Source: Chakrabartyella piscis
GTDB taxonomy: Bacteria > Bacillota > Clostridia > Lachnospirales > Anaerotignaceae
Direction: 5' to 3'
DNA length: 64,000 nucleotides
NCBI GenBank assembly: GCA_030067835.1
Contig: CP092441.1
Coordinates: 1,984,001-2,048,000 of the forward strand
How positions within the stretch are numbered: position 1 is the first letter of the stretch; each line of letters starts with the position of its first letter. The notes beneath the pieces were generated by a model, which did not search any database, was not told the DNA's origin, and saw nothing but the letters and a program-made list of their open reading frames with translations. A program made the position numbers and the translations under genes. Below are positions 1 through 7,035 of this stretch, one piece after another.

Positions 1-229
1 CAATGATAGAATCTTGCAATTGTGGAAGACCTGGAGATTCTGCATATGCAAGAACTTTTTGGTCGAAGTTTTTGATTGCATCCATAAATACTGGAGGTGT
101 TACGATATCTGGTTGTCCAATGTTGAGGTGATAAATTTTTGTTCCTGCAGCTTTTGCTTCAGCAGCCATAGGATTGAATTTTCTGATTGGAGAATTTTGC
201 ATTCCTTGTACTCTATCGGATAATTTCAT
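1..229 (-). CDS. PLP-dependent aminotransferase, class I/II (partial)
   Basis: Only the N-terminal 76 residues are inside the window; the gene runs off the left edge. The product starts MKLSDRVQGM and contains NIGQPDI and a following AYAESPGLPQL stretch, the typical N-terminal pattern of aspartate-type aminotransferases (fold type I), where a GxPD motif and a Y-x-x-x-x-G segment line the cofactor site. The start ATG at 229 is chosen because AGGAGA lies just upstream. Such enzymes move an amino group between an amino acid and a 2-oxo acid using pyridoxal phosphate in the cytoplasm; the exact substrate cannot be told. It is transcribed leftward from its own promoter (see 294-321) and is separate from the glnA unit. 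Confidence 0.85.
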   Translation of the reverse strand, partial: MKLSDRVQGMQNSPIRKFNPMAAEAKAAGTKIYHLNIGQPDIVTPPVFMDAIKNFDQKVLAYAESPGLPQLQDSII

Positions 230-293
230 TGTCTTCTCGTCTCCTTTTCGCTATTACGTTTGATAGAAATAACATTGCTTTTTTTATAACAAT

Positions 294-321
294 ATTATAC
301 CACTTTCTATAGGAAACACAA
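294..321 (-). promoter_or_regulatory. sigma-A promoter for the aminotransferase gene
   Basis: On the minus strand TTGTGT (316-321) is followed after 16 bases by a perfect TATAAT (294-299), giving a 5' leader of about 60 bases before the ATG at 229. The rest of the 230-686 gap shows only this promoter and the terminator at 620-652. Confidence 0.6.
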
Positions 322-619
322 TAGCCCAAACACAAAATCCAGTGGCAAAATACAAGTTTGGTTCTTTTTATAGAAAATGGTTTGAAAAAGCCAGAAACGC
401 AAATGTCCACAACAATATTTTTGTATGTATAAGCAATAGACATGGAAAAAAACGCCTTCAAAAAAAAGATTTTATGGTCACTTTATCTAATTTTTGCAGA
501 AAAATATTCAACAAATTTTTCACAAAACACATCCTTCTATACACCAAAAATACCAATTTCCACTCAATACCCAGAATATCTAAAAAAGTTCTATGTATTT
601 TTTTATGTCCATAAAGAAA

Positions 620-652
620 AAGTGGTACAAAATCCTTCCATGTAACCACTGA
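620..652 (-). terminator. terminator of the glnA-ANTAR unit
   Basis: Read on the minus strand, AGTGGTTACA and TGTACCACT form a stem with one bulge around a loop of about 11 bases, followed by TTTTTC. It sits about 35 bases past the ANTAR gene stop. Confidence 0.6.
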
Positions 653-686
653 ATTTTTCTATACCACAATTATTAAATCTATGTAT

Positions 687-1253
687 TTAAGCAAAATTTT
701 CTAAAATATCTTCTGCCACTTCTCGTTTGGTCATACGCAAATCCATAGCACGTTTTTCCAAAATTTTATGAGCTTCGTTTTCAGAAATATTTTTTTGTTG
801 CATCAAAACAAACTTGGCTTTTTCTGTCATTTTTACATCTTCCAATTTTTTTTGCATTCTTTGTTTTTCTCGAACAAAGGTACTCATACGAAAATGAATC
901 CCCAAAGCCATACGCACACTTTGGTTACACATTTCCTTTTGCAATGGTTTTCCAACTGTCATAACACCACATGCATTCATTTGTACTTCCAATTCTGGAA
1001 CTTGTTCATTTTTTGCCAATAAAATCAAACCTGCACCTGTATTTTTGGAAGCTTGTATCAACAATTCATTGCCAAATTCATCACCCAAAGGAGCATTGAC
1101 CATAACAATCGCATAGGTTGTAGCACCTAGTTTTCTTCTTGCTTCTGCTCCATTTGTAGCAAATGACACTTGGAAATGAAAATTGGATTGCAAGTATTCT
1201 GCCAAAGCAGTTCTTGTTTTTTCACCACTATCTACAACCAAAATATGTTCCAC
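687..1253 (-). CDS. ANTAR-domain RNA-binding antiterminator (NasT-like)
   Basis: 188 residues. The N-terminal part (about 3-115) is a receiver-like domain starting with ILVVDSG and keeping the VGKPL lysine motif. The position where the phospho-accepting Asp is expected reads VMVNAPLG, so the Asp appears to be Asn: a pseudo-receiver. The C-terminal 60 residues (REKQRMQKKLEDVKMTEKAK onward) match the three-helix ANTAR domain, which binds paired hairpins in nascent mRNA and blocks intrinsic terminators. It lies 30 bases behind glnA in the same direction, and clostridial relatives control nitrogen genes. The likely targets are the leaders of amt (3060-3269) and perhaps glnA. Start is GTG with GAGG seven bases upstream. 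How the protein is switched is unknown. Confidence 0.85.
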   Translation of the reverse strand: MEHILVVDSGEKTRTALAEYLQSNFHFQVSFATNGAEARRKLGATTYAIVMVNAPLGDEFGNELLIQASKNTGAGLILLAKNEQVPELEVQMNACGVMTVGKPLQKEMCNQSVRMALGIHFRMSTFVREKQRMQKKLEDVKMTEKAKFVLMQQKNISENEAHKILEKRAMDLRMTKREVAEDILENFA

Positions 1254-1283
1254 ACCATCACCTCATCCCCAATGAAATTCCAC

Positions 1284-2600
1284 TCAAAGATACCCAAAAT
1301 ATTGTTTATCCTCAAATTCCATTGGATTTGATGCTGCTTCATATTGATTCCAAATTTTCTTTTGCAACTCCATATATTTTTCCACTGTTTTTGGAGGCAA
1401 CACACCCAAAACAAATGGACTATTTTCTGCCACTTCGATTGCATCCTTCATGTTCAAAGGTAGTGTTTTCAAGTTTTCTGGAATTTCTACATTTGCATCC
1501 AATAAATTCAAATCCACAGACTTAGACAATTCCATTTTTTCCCGAATACCTTCCAAGCCTGCTTCTATAATCAATGTCAATGCAAGATATAAATTACAAG
1601 TGGAATCTGGTGAACGCAACTCCATACGAGCATATTCCCCTTTTGCAGAAGGAATGCGAATCAATTGTGAACGATTTCCATGTGACCAAGTGATATATTG
1701 GGGTGCTTCGTGATTGCCAAATCGTCCATAAGAATTCGTTGTTGCATTCAAAAATACAGTTATTTCTTCTATATGATGCATGATACCTGCAACAAAACGT
1801 TCCCCTTCTTTTGTTTTTTCATCTCCAATGCGGAAAATATTTTCTCCATTTTGGAACAAAGAAAGATTGATATGCAATCCACTGCCAGGTTCGTTTTTCA
1901 AGGGTTTTGGCATGAAAGATGCATACATACCATTTGCATTTGCAACAGATTTCACCACAGATTTGAAGGTGACAAAGTTATCTGCACTACGCAAAGCATT
2001 GCTATATTTGAAATCCACCTCATTTTGACCTGCACCTGTTTCATGGTGGCTAGATTCTGGAATCATCCCCATCTCTTCCAACATCAAACAAATTTCACGT
2101 CTAACAGTTTCTCCACGATCCAATGGTGCAATGTCACAATAACCAGCAGCATCCACTGGTGCTTTGGTAGGCAAACCTTTTTCATCCAATTCAAATAAAT
2201 AGAATTCACCTTCTGTGCCAACCTTACATTGATATCCCATATTTTTTGCTTTTGCAATTGTTTTTTTGAGAATGGTTCTGCCATCACCTGCAAAATCAGA
2301 TCCATCTGGATTTTTGATGGTACAAAACAATCGGATTACCCTTCCTTGTGCTGGCCTCCATGGCAAAATACTCATGGTATCAGGGTCTGGAATCAAAAAC
2401 AAATCACTTTCTTCCACATTCATAAAACCACTAATTGAAGAAGCATCAAAGGAAATCCCATCTGTAAAAGCACGCAACAACTCTGCTGGCATAATGGAAA
2501 TATTCTTTTGGGTACCAAAAATATCACAAAATGCAAGTCGTATAAATTTCACATCATTTTCTTCTACAAATTCCATTACTTCTTCTACTGTGTATTTCAT
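1284..2600 (-). CDS. glnA: glutamine synthetase type I
   Basis: 438 residues from the ATG at 2600, preferred over an upstream in-frame start at 2627 because GAGGAGG lies directly before it. The enzyme joins ammonium to glutamate with ATP in the cytoplasm. Visible family features include the N-terminal beta-grasp region with FDASSISGF, the catalytic-domain motifs GTEGEFYLFE and HHETGAGQNEVDFKY, FMPKPL and GSGLHINLS, and NSYGRFG followed by RSQLIRIPSAKG. Length matches GlnA of the short Gram-positive alpha type, which lacks the adenylylation loop. It is the first gene of a two-gene unit with the ANTAR regulator and is divergent from the ammonium transporter. Together they form a compact ammonium uptake and assimilation block. 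Confidence 0.97.
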   Translation of the reverse strand: MKYTVEEVMEFVEENDVKFIRLAFCDIFGTQKNISIMPAELLRAFTDGISFDASSISGFMNVEESDLFLIPDPDTMSILPWRPAQGRVIRLFCTIKNPDGSDFAGDGRTILKKTIAKAKNMGYQCKVGTEGEFYLFELDEKGLPTKAPVDAAGYCDIAPLDRGETVRREICLMLEEMGMIPESSHHETGAGQNEVDFKYSNALRSADNFVTFKSVVKSVANANGMYASFMPKPLKNEPGSGLHINLSLFQNGENIFRIGDEKTKEGERFVAGIMHHIEEITVFLNATTNSYGRFGNHEAPQYITWSHGNRSQLIRIPSAKGEYARMELRSPDSTCNLYLALTLIIEAGLEGIREKMELSKSVDLNLLDANVEIPENLKTLPLNMKDAIEVAENSPFVLGVLPPKTVEKYMELQKKIWNQYEAASNPMEFEDKQYFGYL

Positions 2601-2910
2601 ATAATTCCTCCTCTTTCCATTTTTCATACCAAAACAGCCCTATTATTCTTTTTATGTTTCCAAAACATATAAAATCCTTTTCAAGATATGTGAATCTATT
2701 AGGAAATTTCTACCACGGGCACCCACATAGGGATGCCCCTACAAAAAGCCCATACAATCTATAGAATGACCCTATGTAGTCATCCGTTTTTCCAAATTTA
2801 GCAACACTTATTGAAAAAGGAAACGCATAATATTGTGGTAAAGTTTTTTGACCATATGTTTCGTTACTTCCTTATTAATTAGTATATACCCAAATACCAC
2901 AAAAAGTCAA
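2601..2910 (-). promoter_or_regulatory. glnA promoter and long leader
   Basis: Minus-strand TTGACT (2905-2910) and TATACT (2881-2886) with an 18-base spacer suit a sigma-A promoter, giving an untranslated leader of roughly 270 bases. Early in the leader an imperfect hairpin (AACG..ATATGGT pairing with ACCACAATAT..CGTT) is followed by CCTTTTTC, which could be an attenuator. The leader also carries one copy of the hairpin repeat family at 2711-2743. ANTAR control here is inference. Confidence 0.45.
2711..2743. repeat. GTAGGGG/CCCG hairpin repeat, copy 1
   Basis: GGGCACCC and GGGATGCCCC surround a short loop and the unit ends in CCCCTAC. This is one of about 15 related short hairpin units scattered in gaps of this window. 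Confidence 0.6.
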
Positions 2911-3030
2911 TGCAACCAATTTTTACTTTTCTACTTCTATACAAATATGTTTATATCTTATATTTTATCAATATATTTTCACTATTTTTAATTCATTTAT
3001 AACAAATCAAAATTATTTTAACTAGCATAC

Positions 3031-3059
3031 TTGACAAAAACAAAGTTCCCATCTATAAT
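3031..3059 (+). promoter_or_regulatory. amt promoter (consensus sigma-A)
   Basis: TTGACA at 3031-3036 and TATAAT at 3054-3059 with exactly 17 bases between are a perfect consensus. Transcription would start near 3066, leaving a leader of about 200 bases before the amt ATG. Such a strong promoter suggests that control is exerted after initiation, in the leader. Confidence 0.8.
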
Positions 3060-3071
3060 CATACCCATCAA

Positions 3072-3219
3072 CAACAGCTGTTGAAATAAGGCTTTTGCTT
3101 TCCAAAACTCTCCACAATTTTTATGAAATAAGGAGGGTGTAGTCAAAAGCATAACATTTTATAATATAAATACACAAAGACGTGTATCCAAGATTAGAAT
3201 TGGGTATCCGTCTTTTTTA
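3072..3219 (+). promoter_or_regulatory. structured amt leader with attenuator
   Basis: The leader begins with a 12-base palindrome (CAACAGCTGTTG, 3072-3083). GCTTTTG at 3091-3097 can pair with CAAAAGC at 3144-3150, and ACTCTCC with GGAGGGT inside it, giving a long hairpin. It is followed by an intrinsic terminator (3179-3218). A hairpin module plus terminator ahead of an ammonium transporter, next to an ANTAR gene, fits ANTAR-controlled antitermination. The exact paired-hairpin motif with its conserved loop bases was not identified with certainty. Confidence 0.5.
3179..3218 (+). terminator. attenuator terminator before amt
   Basis: GACG..TATCCAA (3179-3191) pairs with TTGGGTATCCGTC (3200-3212) with a two-base internal mismatch, and TTTTTT follows. 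Because it lies between the consensus promoter and the amt start, it must be bypassed for expression. Confidence 0.7.
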
Positions 3220-3269
3220 TTTATATTGTGTTACTTTTTATTCTTATTATTATTTAGGGGGTTTTAATT

Positions 3270-4967
3270 ATGTATTCATCTGCAAGTACAATATGGGTGC
3301 TTCTAGGCGCCGCATTGGTATTCTTCATGCAAGCCGGTTTTGCAATTTTGGAATCTGGTTTGACTAGAGCAAAAAACTCTGGGAATATCATTATGAAAAA
3401 CTTAATGGATTTGAGCATTGGTGCTCCAATCTACTGGCTGACAGGTTTTGGTATCATGTTTGGTTCTGCTTCTGGTTTTTTTGGTGGTATAGACTTGTTT
3501 GCACAAAACGATTACTCCGCTATACTTCCAGCAGGTGTTCCTATGGAAGCATTCTTGATTTTCCAAACAGTGTTCTGTGCAACTGCTGCAACCATCGTTT
3601 CTGGTGCAATGGCTGAAAGAACAAAATTCTCTTCCTACTGTATTTACAGCTTGTTGATTTCTGCAGTTGTATATCCTGTATCTGGTCACTGGATTTGGGG
3701 TGGTGGCTGGTTGGCTGAAATGGGCTTCCACGATTTTGCTGGTTCCACAGCAGTACATATGGTCGGTGGTGTTGCCGCTTTGGTTGGCGCTAAAGTCCTT
3801 GGTCCTCGTATTGGTAAATATGGCAAAGATGGCAAACCCAAAGCAATCCTTGGTCACAACTTGACAATGGCTGCTCTTGGTGTATTCATTCTTTGGTTCT
3901 GTTGGTTTGGTTTCAATGGTTGTTCCACAGTTGGTGCTGATGGTGATGAAGCACTCTTGGCAATGGGTAGCATCTTTATGACAACCAATATGTCTGCTGC
4001 TATCGCTGGTGTAACTGTTATGATCTTCACTTGGATTCGCTACAAAAAACCTGATGTTTCCATGACACTCAATGGTACTCTTGCTGGTTTGGTTGGTATT
4101 ACTGCTGGTTGTGACGCTGTTTCCATTGGTGGTTCTGCTCTCATCGGTTTCATTTGTGGTATTGTTGTTGTTTTGAGTGTTGAATTCATTGACCAAGTTT
4201 TGAAAGTAGATGATCCTGTTGGTGCTGTTGGTGTTCACGGTGTATGTGGCGCTCTTGGTACAATCTTGGTAGGTATTTTTGCTATTGATGGTGGTTTGGC
4301 TTACGGTGGCGGTTTCGAATACTTAAAAGTCCAAGTAATTGGTGTTGCTTCTGTTATCGTTTGGGTTGCAATTACTTCTGCAATCATCTTCCTTGGTATC
4401 AAACACACAGTTGGTCTTAGAGTTTCTGAAGAAGAAGAAATTCTTGGTTTGGATATCAAAGAACACAACTTGGTTTCCAGCTATGCTGACTTTGCACCTA
4501 CAACATCTTTGGAAAATGCAACAACTGGTCTTGTATCCATGAACGAAGCAATTCCTGTAGAAAACATGTCCAAAGAAGTTCCAGAAGCCACCTCCGATAA
4601 TGGAGAAGGTGACTTCACAAAAATTGTTATCATTACAAATCAATCTAAATTCGATATATTGAAAGCTGCTCTTACTGATATCGGTATCACAGGTCTTACT
4701 GTCACACAAGTTCTTGGTTTCGGTATGCAAAAAGGCAGCACAAACTACTATCGTGGTATTGAAGTAGACGTTGCTCTTAGACCAAAAGTAAAATTGGAAA
4801 TGGTTGTTTGCAAAATCCCTGTAGAAACAGTTATTGCAGCAGCGAAAAAAGCATTGTACACTGGTAAAGTTGGTGATGGTAAAATCTTCATCTACAATGT
4901 AGCAAATGTCATCAAAGTTCGTACTGGCGAAGAAGGTTATTCTGCTTTGCAAGATGATGACAAATAA
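3270..4967 (+). CDS. amt: ammonium transporter fused to a P-II domain
   Basis: 565 residues. Roughly 5-400 form the Amt channel: membrane helices, GHWIWGGGWL, and the pore histidines in AGSTAVHMVGG and GVHGVCGALGT. After a linker of about 50 residues, the last 115 residues are a complete P-II signal domain with VTQVLGFGMQKG (T-loop base) and GKVGDGKIFI (P-II signature 2). P-II normally plugs Amt trimers when 2-oxoglutarate is low; covalent fusion would tie sensor and channel in fixed ratio. The T-loop reads YRGIEVDV where E. coli GlnK has the uridylylated Tyr51, so that modification cannot occur here. Start ATG has GGGGG upstream. It acts in the plasma membrane and feeds GlnA encoded divergently. 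Confidence 0.95.
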   Translation: MYSSASTIWVLLGAALVFFMQAGFAILESGLTRAKNSGNIIMKNLMDLSIGAPIYWLTGFGIMFGSASGFFGGIDLFAQNDYSAILPAGVPMEAFLIFQTVFCATAATIVSGAMAERTKFSSYCIYSLLISAVVYPVSGHWIWGGGWLAEMGFHDFAGSTAVHMVGGVAALVGAKVLGPRIGKYGKDGKPKAILGHNLTMAALGVFILWFCWFGFNGCSTVGADGDEALLAMGSIFMTTNMSAAIAGVTVMIFTWIRYKKPDVSMTLNGTLAGLVGITAGCDAVSIGGSALIGFICGIVVVLSVEFIDQVLKVDDPVGAVGVHGVCGALGTILVGIFAIDGGLAYGGGFEYLKVQVIGVASVIVWVAITSAIIFLGIKHTVGLRVSEEEEILGLDIKEHNLVSSYADFAPTTSLENATTGLVSMNEAIPVENMSKEVPEATSDNGEGDFTKIVIITNQSKFDILKAALTDIGITGLTVTQVLGFGMQKGSTNYYRGIEVDVALRPKVKLEMVVCKIPVETVIAAAKKALYTGKVGDGKIFIYNVANVIKVRTGEEGYSALQDDDK

Positions 4968-5005
4968 TCTTGGTACCAATCCTTTTCCCTATAAGTAACA
5001 TCCCT

Positions 5006-5089
5006 AGAGAAAGAGCCAAACATTTGTGTTTGGTTCTTTCTCAACCCACTAGAGAAAGAGTCAGACACTTGTGTTTGGCTTTTTTTCAG
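5006..5089 (+). terminator. tandem terminators after amt
   Basis: Two similar hairpins follow each other: GAGAAAGAGCCAAACA paired with TGTTTGGTTCTTTCTC (5006-5043), and a near copy at 5051-5087 whose right arm runs into TTTTTTT. The second looks like a duplication of the first. Confidence 0.75.
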
Positions 5090-5113
5090 CCCACTAGAAA
5101 AGAAATTCATGCT

Positions 5114-5142
5114 ATAGGATCGATGTGAGTATCGACCCCCAC
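5114..5142. repeat. eroded GTAGGGG/CCCG hairpin repeat
   Basis: GGATCGAT and ATCGACCCCC flank a short loop; it resembles the 6914-6940 unit but has lost its outer end. Confidence 0.4.
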
Positions 5143-5245
5143 TTTCGTTATATCCATATATAAAGCAATTGACTTTGCAAAAAATCCTTCTATAATAAAA
5201 GTTAGAATGTATTGATTGGATATACAACCATAAGGAGGTTTTGAC

Positions 5246-5614
5246 ATGCAAATGACAGAAAAGAAACGTTGGGTATTCTTTGGTTTGCCTTTTACTTTTA
5301 CCACCTATCTCATTGAAGATGAAATGCTTACCATCACAGAAGGTATTTTCAATCGCAAAGAAAACTCTTGCTACATGTATAAAGTAACAGATGTGGAGTT
5401 GAAACGCTCTTTTGGCGAACGCATCTTTGGTTTGGGTACTGTGATATGCTATACTGGTGATGTGACACATCCTACTCTATCTTTGCAACACATCAAAAAT
5501 TCCAAATTGGTGAAAACCACTTTGCTTGAAGTTTCCGAAGCACATAGAATCAAAAGAAGAACCGTCAATATGCAAAACATTGGTATGGATGATATGAATA
5601 TAGATTTGGATTGA
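5246..5614 (+). CDS. bacterial PH-domain protein
   Basis: 122 residues with no signal peptide or membrane segment. The pattern of short beta strands (YLIEDEMLTITEGIFNRKENS, then VTDVELKRSFGERIFGLGTV, then a final helix-like stretch) resembles bacterial PH (bPH_2, YdbT-like) domains, here standing alone. Function is unknown; such domains are thought to be scaffolds at membranes or in small complexes. AAGGAGG seven bases upstream supports the ATG at 5246. It is monocistronic, between the amt terminators and its own terminator at 5631-5677. Confidence 0.65.
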   Translation: MQMTEKKRWVFFGLPFTFTTYLIEDEMLTITEGIFNRKENSCYMYKVTDVELKRSFGERIFGLGTVICYTGDVTHPTLSLQHIKNSKLVKTTLLEVSEAHRIKRRTVNMQNIGMDDMNIDLD

Positions 5615-5630
5615 TTTTGAAGCACAACAC

Positions 5631-5677
5631 AAAAAAGGAGGTACACCATATCATCACAGTGTATCTCCTTTTGTTTT
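5631..5677 (+). terminator. terminator of the PH-domain gene
   Basis: AAAAGGAGGTACAC pairs with GTGTATCTCCTTTT over about 14 bases with one G-T pair, followed by GTTTTG. The A-rich left flank would also allow weak function for leftward transcription of the methyltransferase gene. Confidence 0.8.
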
Positions 5678-5738
5678 GCAATTTTTCTTCTATTATTGAG
5701 TAATTCCCTTTTAAGATAAGTGTTGCTACTCCCATAAG

Positions 5739-5800
5739 AGCAGGCAGACACACAGGTCAGCCCCTACATATTGCGGTTATATATCGTAGGAGTGCACCCG
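5739..5800. repeat. GTAGGGG/CCCG hairpin repeats (one intact, one partial)
   Basis: A unit with GGCAGACACACAGGTC and GCCCCTAC ends is followed by a second, partial piece (CGTAGGAGTGCACCCGAT). They lie between the two convergent genes. Confidence 0.45.
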
Positions 5801-5843
5801 ATCACCTCGATTTTCACAAATACACTTATCTTGAATTGAGAAT

Positions 5844-6794
5844 TTAGTGACAATCGCATCCATCACGCAAAACATGATGCACTTCACAAATGTTTTTTGC
5901 ATTGGTACAGCAGCAACCACCAATCAATTCTGCTCCTGCTTCTTTCCAATCTTTTGCAAATTCACCATATGGTTTGCATCCTTCTGGTATACTCCAAGTT
6001 TTTGTAGTTGGATCGTATTCTGCTCCACTATTTGGATATACGATTACAGGCAAATCACAAACACTTTTGATTTCACCAATCAAACTTGCAACCAAATGTG
6101 GTGCTGTACAATTGATGCCAATGGCTTGTACACCTTTGAAATCAGCCAATGCTTTTGCACAATCTGCAATTTTTTGACCTTCACAAATTTCTGTTTCGCT
6201 TTTGCAACTAAAGGTAATCCAACATGCAGCATCCATTTCTTCCACCATTTCAGCAAGTAGAATTGCTTCTTCCATACTTGGAATGGTTTCAATTGCCAAA
6301 AGGTCACCGCCAGCGTTCCAAAGAAGTTCCATTCTTCTTTTGTGGAATGCACGCAATTCTTCTTTTGAGATTCCATAATTGCCTTTGTATTCAGAACCAT
6401 CTGCCAAATATGCTCCATAAGGACCTACTGCACACGCTGTAATTGGATATGCACGTCCTGCTGCTTTGCCAGATTCTTCCCACCATTCTTCTCTTGCTTC
6501 TTTCAACAATTCCACAGATCGTACAATCAAAGATTCCGCTTCTGCTTCTGTAAACCCACGTTTGATAAAACCTGGTATGGTTGCTTGATAACTTGCACTG
6601 ATGCTACAATCTGCACCCGCTGCAAAGTAATTTTTATGTACTTCTTTGATTTTTTCCGGACTTTCAATGAGAACCTTCGCACTCCAAAGGGCATCATTCA
6701 AATCACAGCCCAATTCTTCTAATGCTGTTGACATTGCACCATCTATAACCATGATTTTTGTTTCTTCCAAAACCTGACCAATTGTTCTTCTCAT
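5844..6794 (-). CDS. mmuM: homocysteine S-methyltransferase
   Basis: 316 residues from the ATG at 6794, chosen over an upstream in-frame TTG because AAGGAG sits six bases before it. The enzyme moves a methyl group, typically from S-methylmethionine or S-adenosylmethionine, to homocysteine to make methionine. It is a (beta/alpha)8 barrel with IDGAMSTALEELG at the N terminus and the three zinc-binding cysteines: one in INCTAP and two in GGCCCTN near the C terminus. There is no corrinoid or folate domain, so this is the short MmuM-like form rather than MetH. It is monocistronic with a good promoter and no S-box or other methionine riboswitch in the short leader. Confidence 0.93.
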   Translation of the reverse strand: MRRTIGQVLEETKIMVIDGAMSTALEELGCDLNDALWSAKVLIESPEKIKEVHKNYFAAGADCSISASYQATIPGFIKRGFTEAEAESLIVRSVELLKEAREEWWEESGKAAGRAYPITACAVGPYGAYLADGSEYKGNYGISKEELRAFHKRRMELLWNAGGDLLAIETIPSMEEAILLAEMVEEMDAACWITFSCKSETEICEGQKIADCAKALADFKGVQAIGINCTAPHLVASLIGEIKSVCDLPVIVYPNSGAEYDPTTKTWSIPEGCKPYGEFAKDWKEAGAELIGGCCCTNAKNICEVHHVLRDGCDCH

Positions 6795-6835
6795 ATGTTC
6801 TCCTTCCAAAATCCACCATCTGTATCAATATTTGT

Positions 6836-6864
6836 ATCATAGTATACATCTTTCTTTTCGTCAA
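6836..6864 (-). promoter_or_regulatory. promoter of the homocysteine methyltransferase gene
   Basis: Minus-strand TTGACG (6859-6864) and TATGAT (6836-6841) are 17 bases apart. The transcript would begin about 35 bases before the start codon, too short for a riboswitch. Confidence 0.7.
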
Positions 6865-6913
6865 GACAATTCTATTTTATCCTAACCAACGGTAAAAAAA
6901 CTTACTATTATAA

Positions 6914-6991
6914 CGTAGGGGTCGATGCCCACATCGACCCATTTGATAGCAGTCCATTACTACAGGCGGATGTGGGCATCCGCCCCTACAT
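6914..6991. repeat. paired GTAGGGG/CCCG hairpin repeats in opposite orientation
   Basis: The first unit starts GTAGGGG and folds as GGTCGATG with CATCGACC; the second folds as GGCGGATG with CATCCGCC and ends CCCCTAC. The two stems differ in sequence but each is fully self-complementary. The pair lies upstream of the methyltransferase promoter. Confidence 0.7.
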
Positions 6992-7035
6992 AATACATTA
7001 GATCTTATCATATTGAATTGGCACTTAATTTTTAT

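Noticed and set aside
3402-4238. 278-codon leftward frame opposite amt
   Set aside because: It is antisense to a clear ammonium transporter and reflects its codon bias; rich in Asn, Thr and Cys with no domain.
6795-6835. Methionine riboswitch before the homocysteine methyltransferase gene
   Set aside because: The leader from the mapped promoter is only about 35 bases, too short for an S-box.
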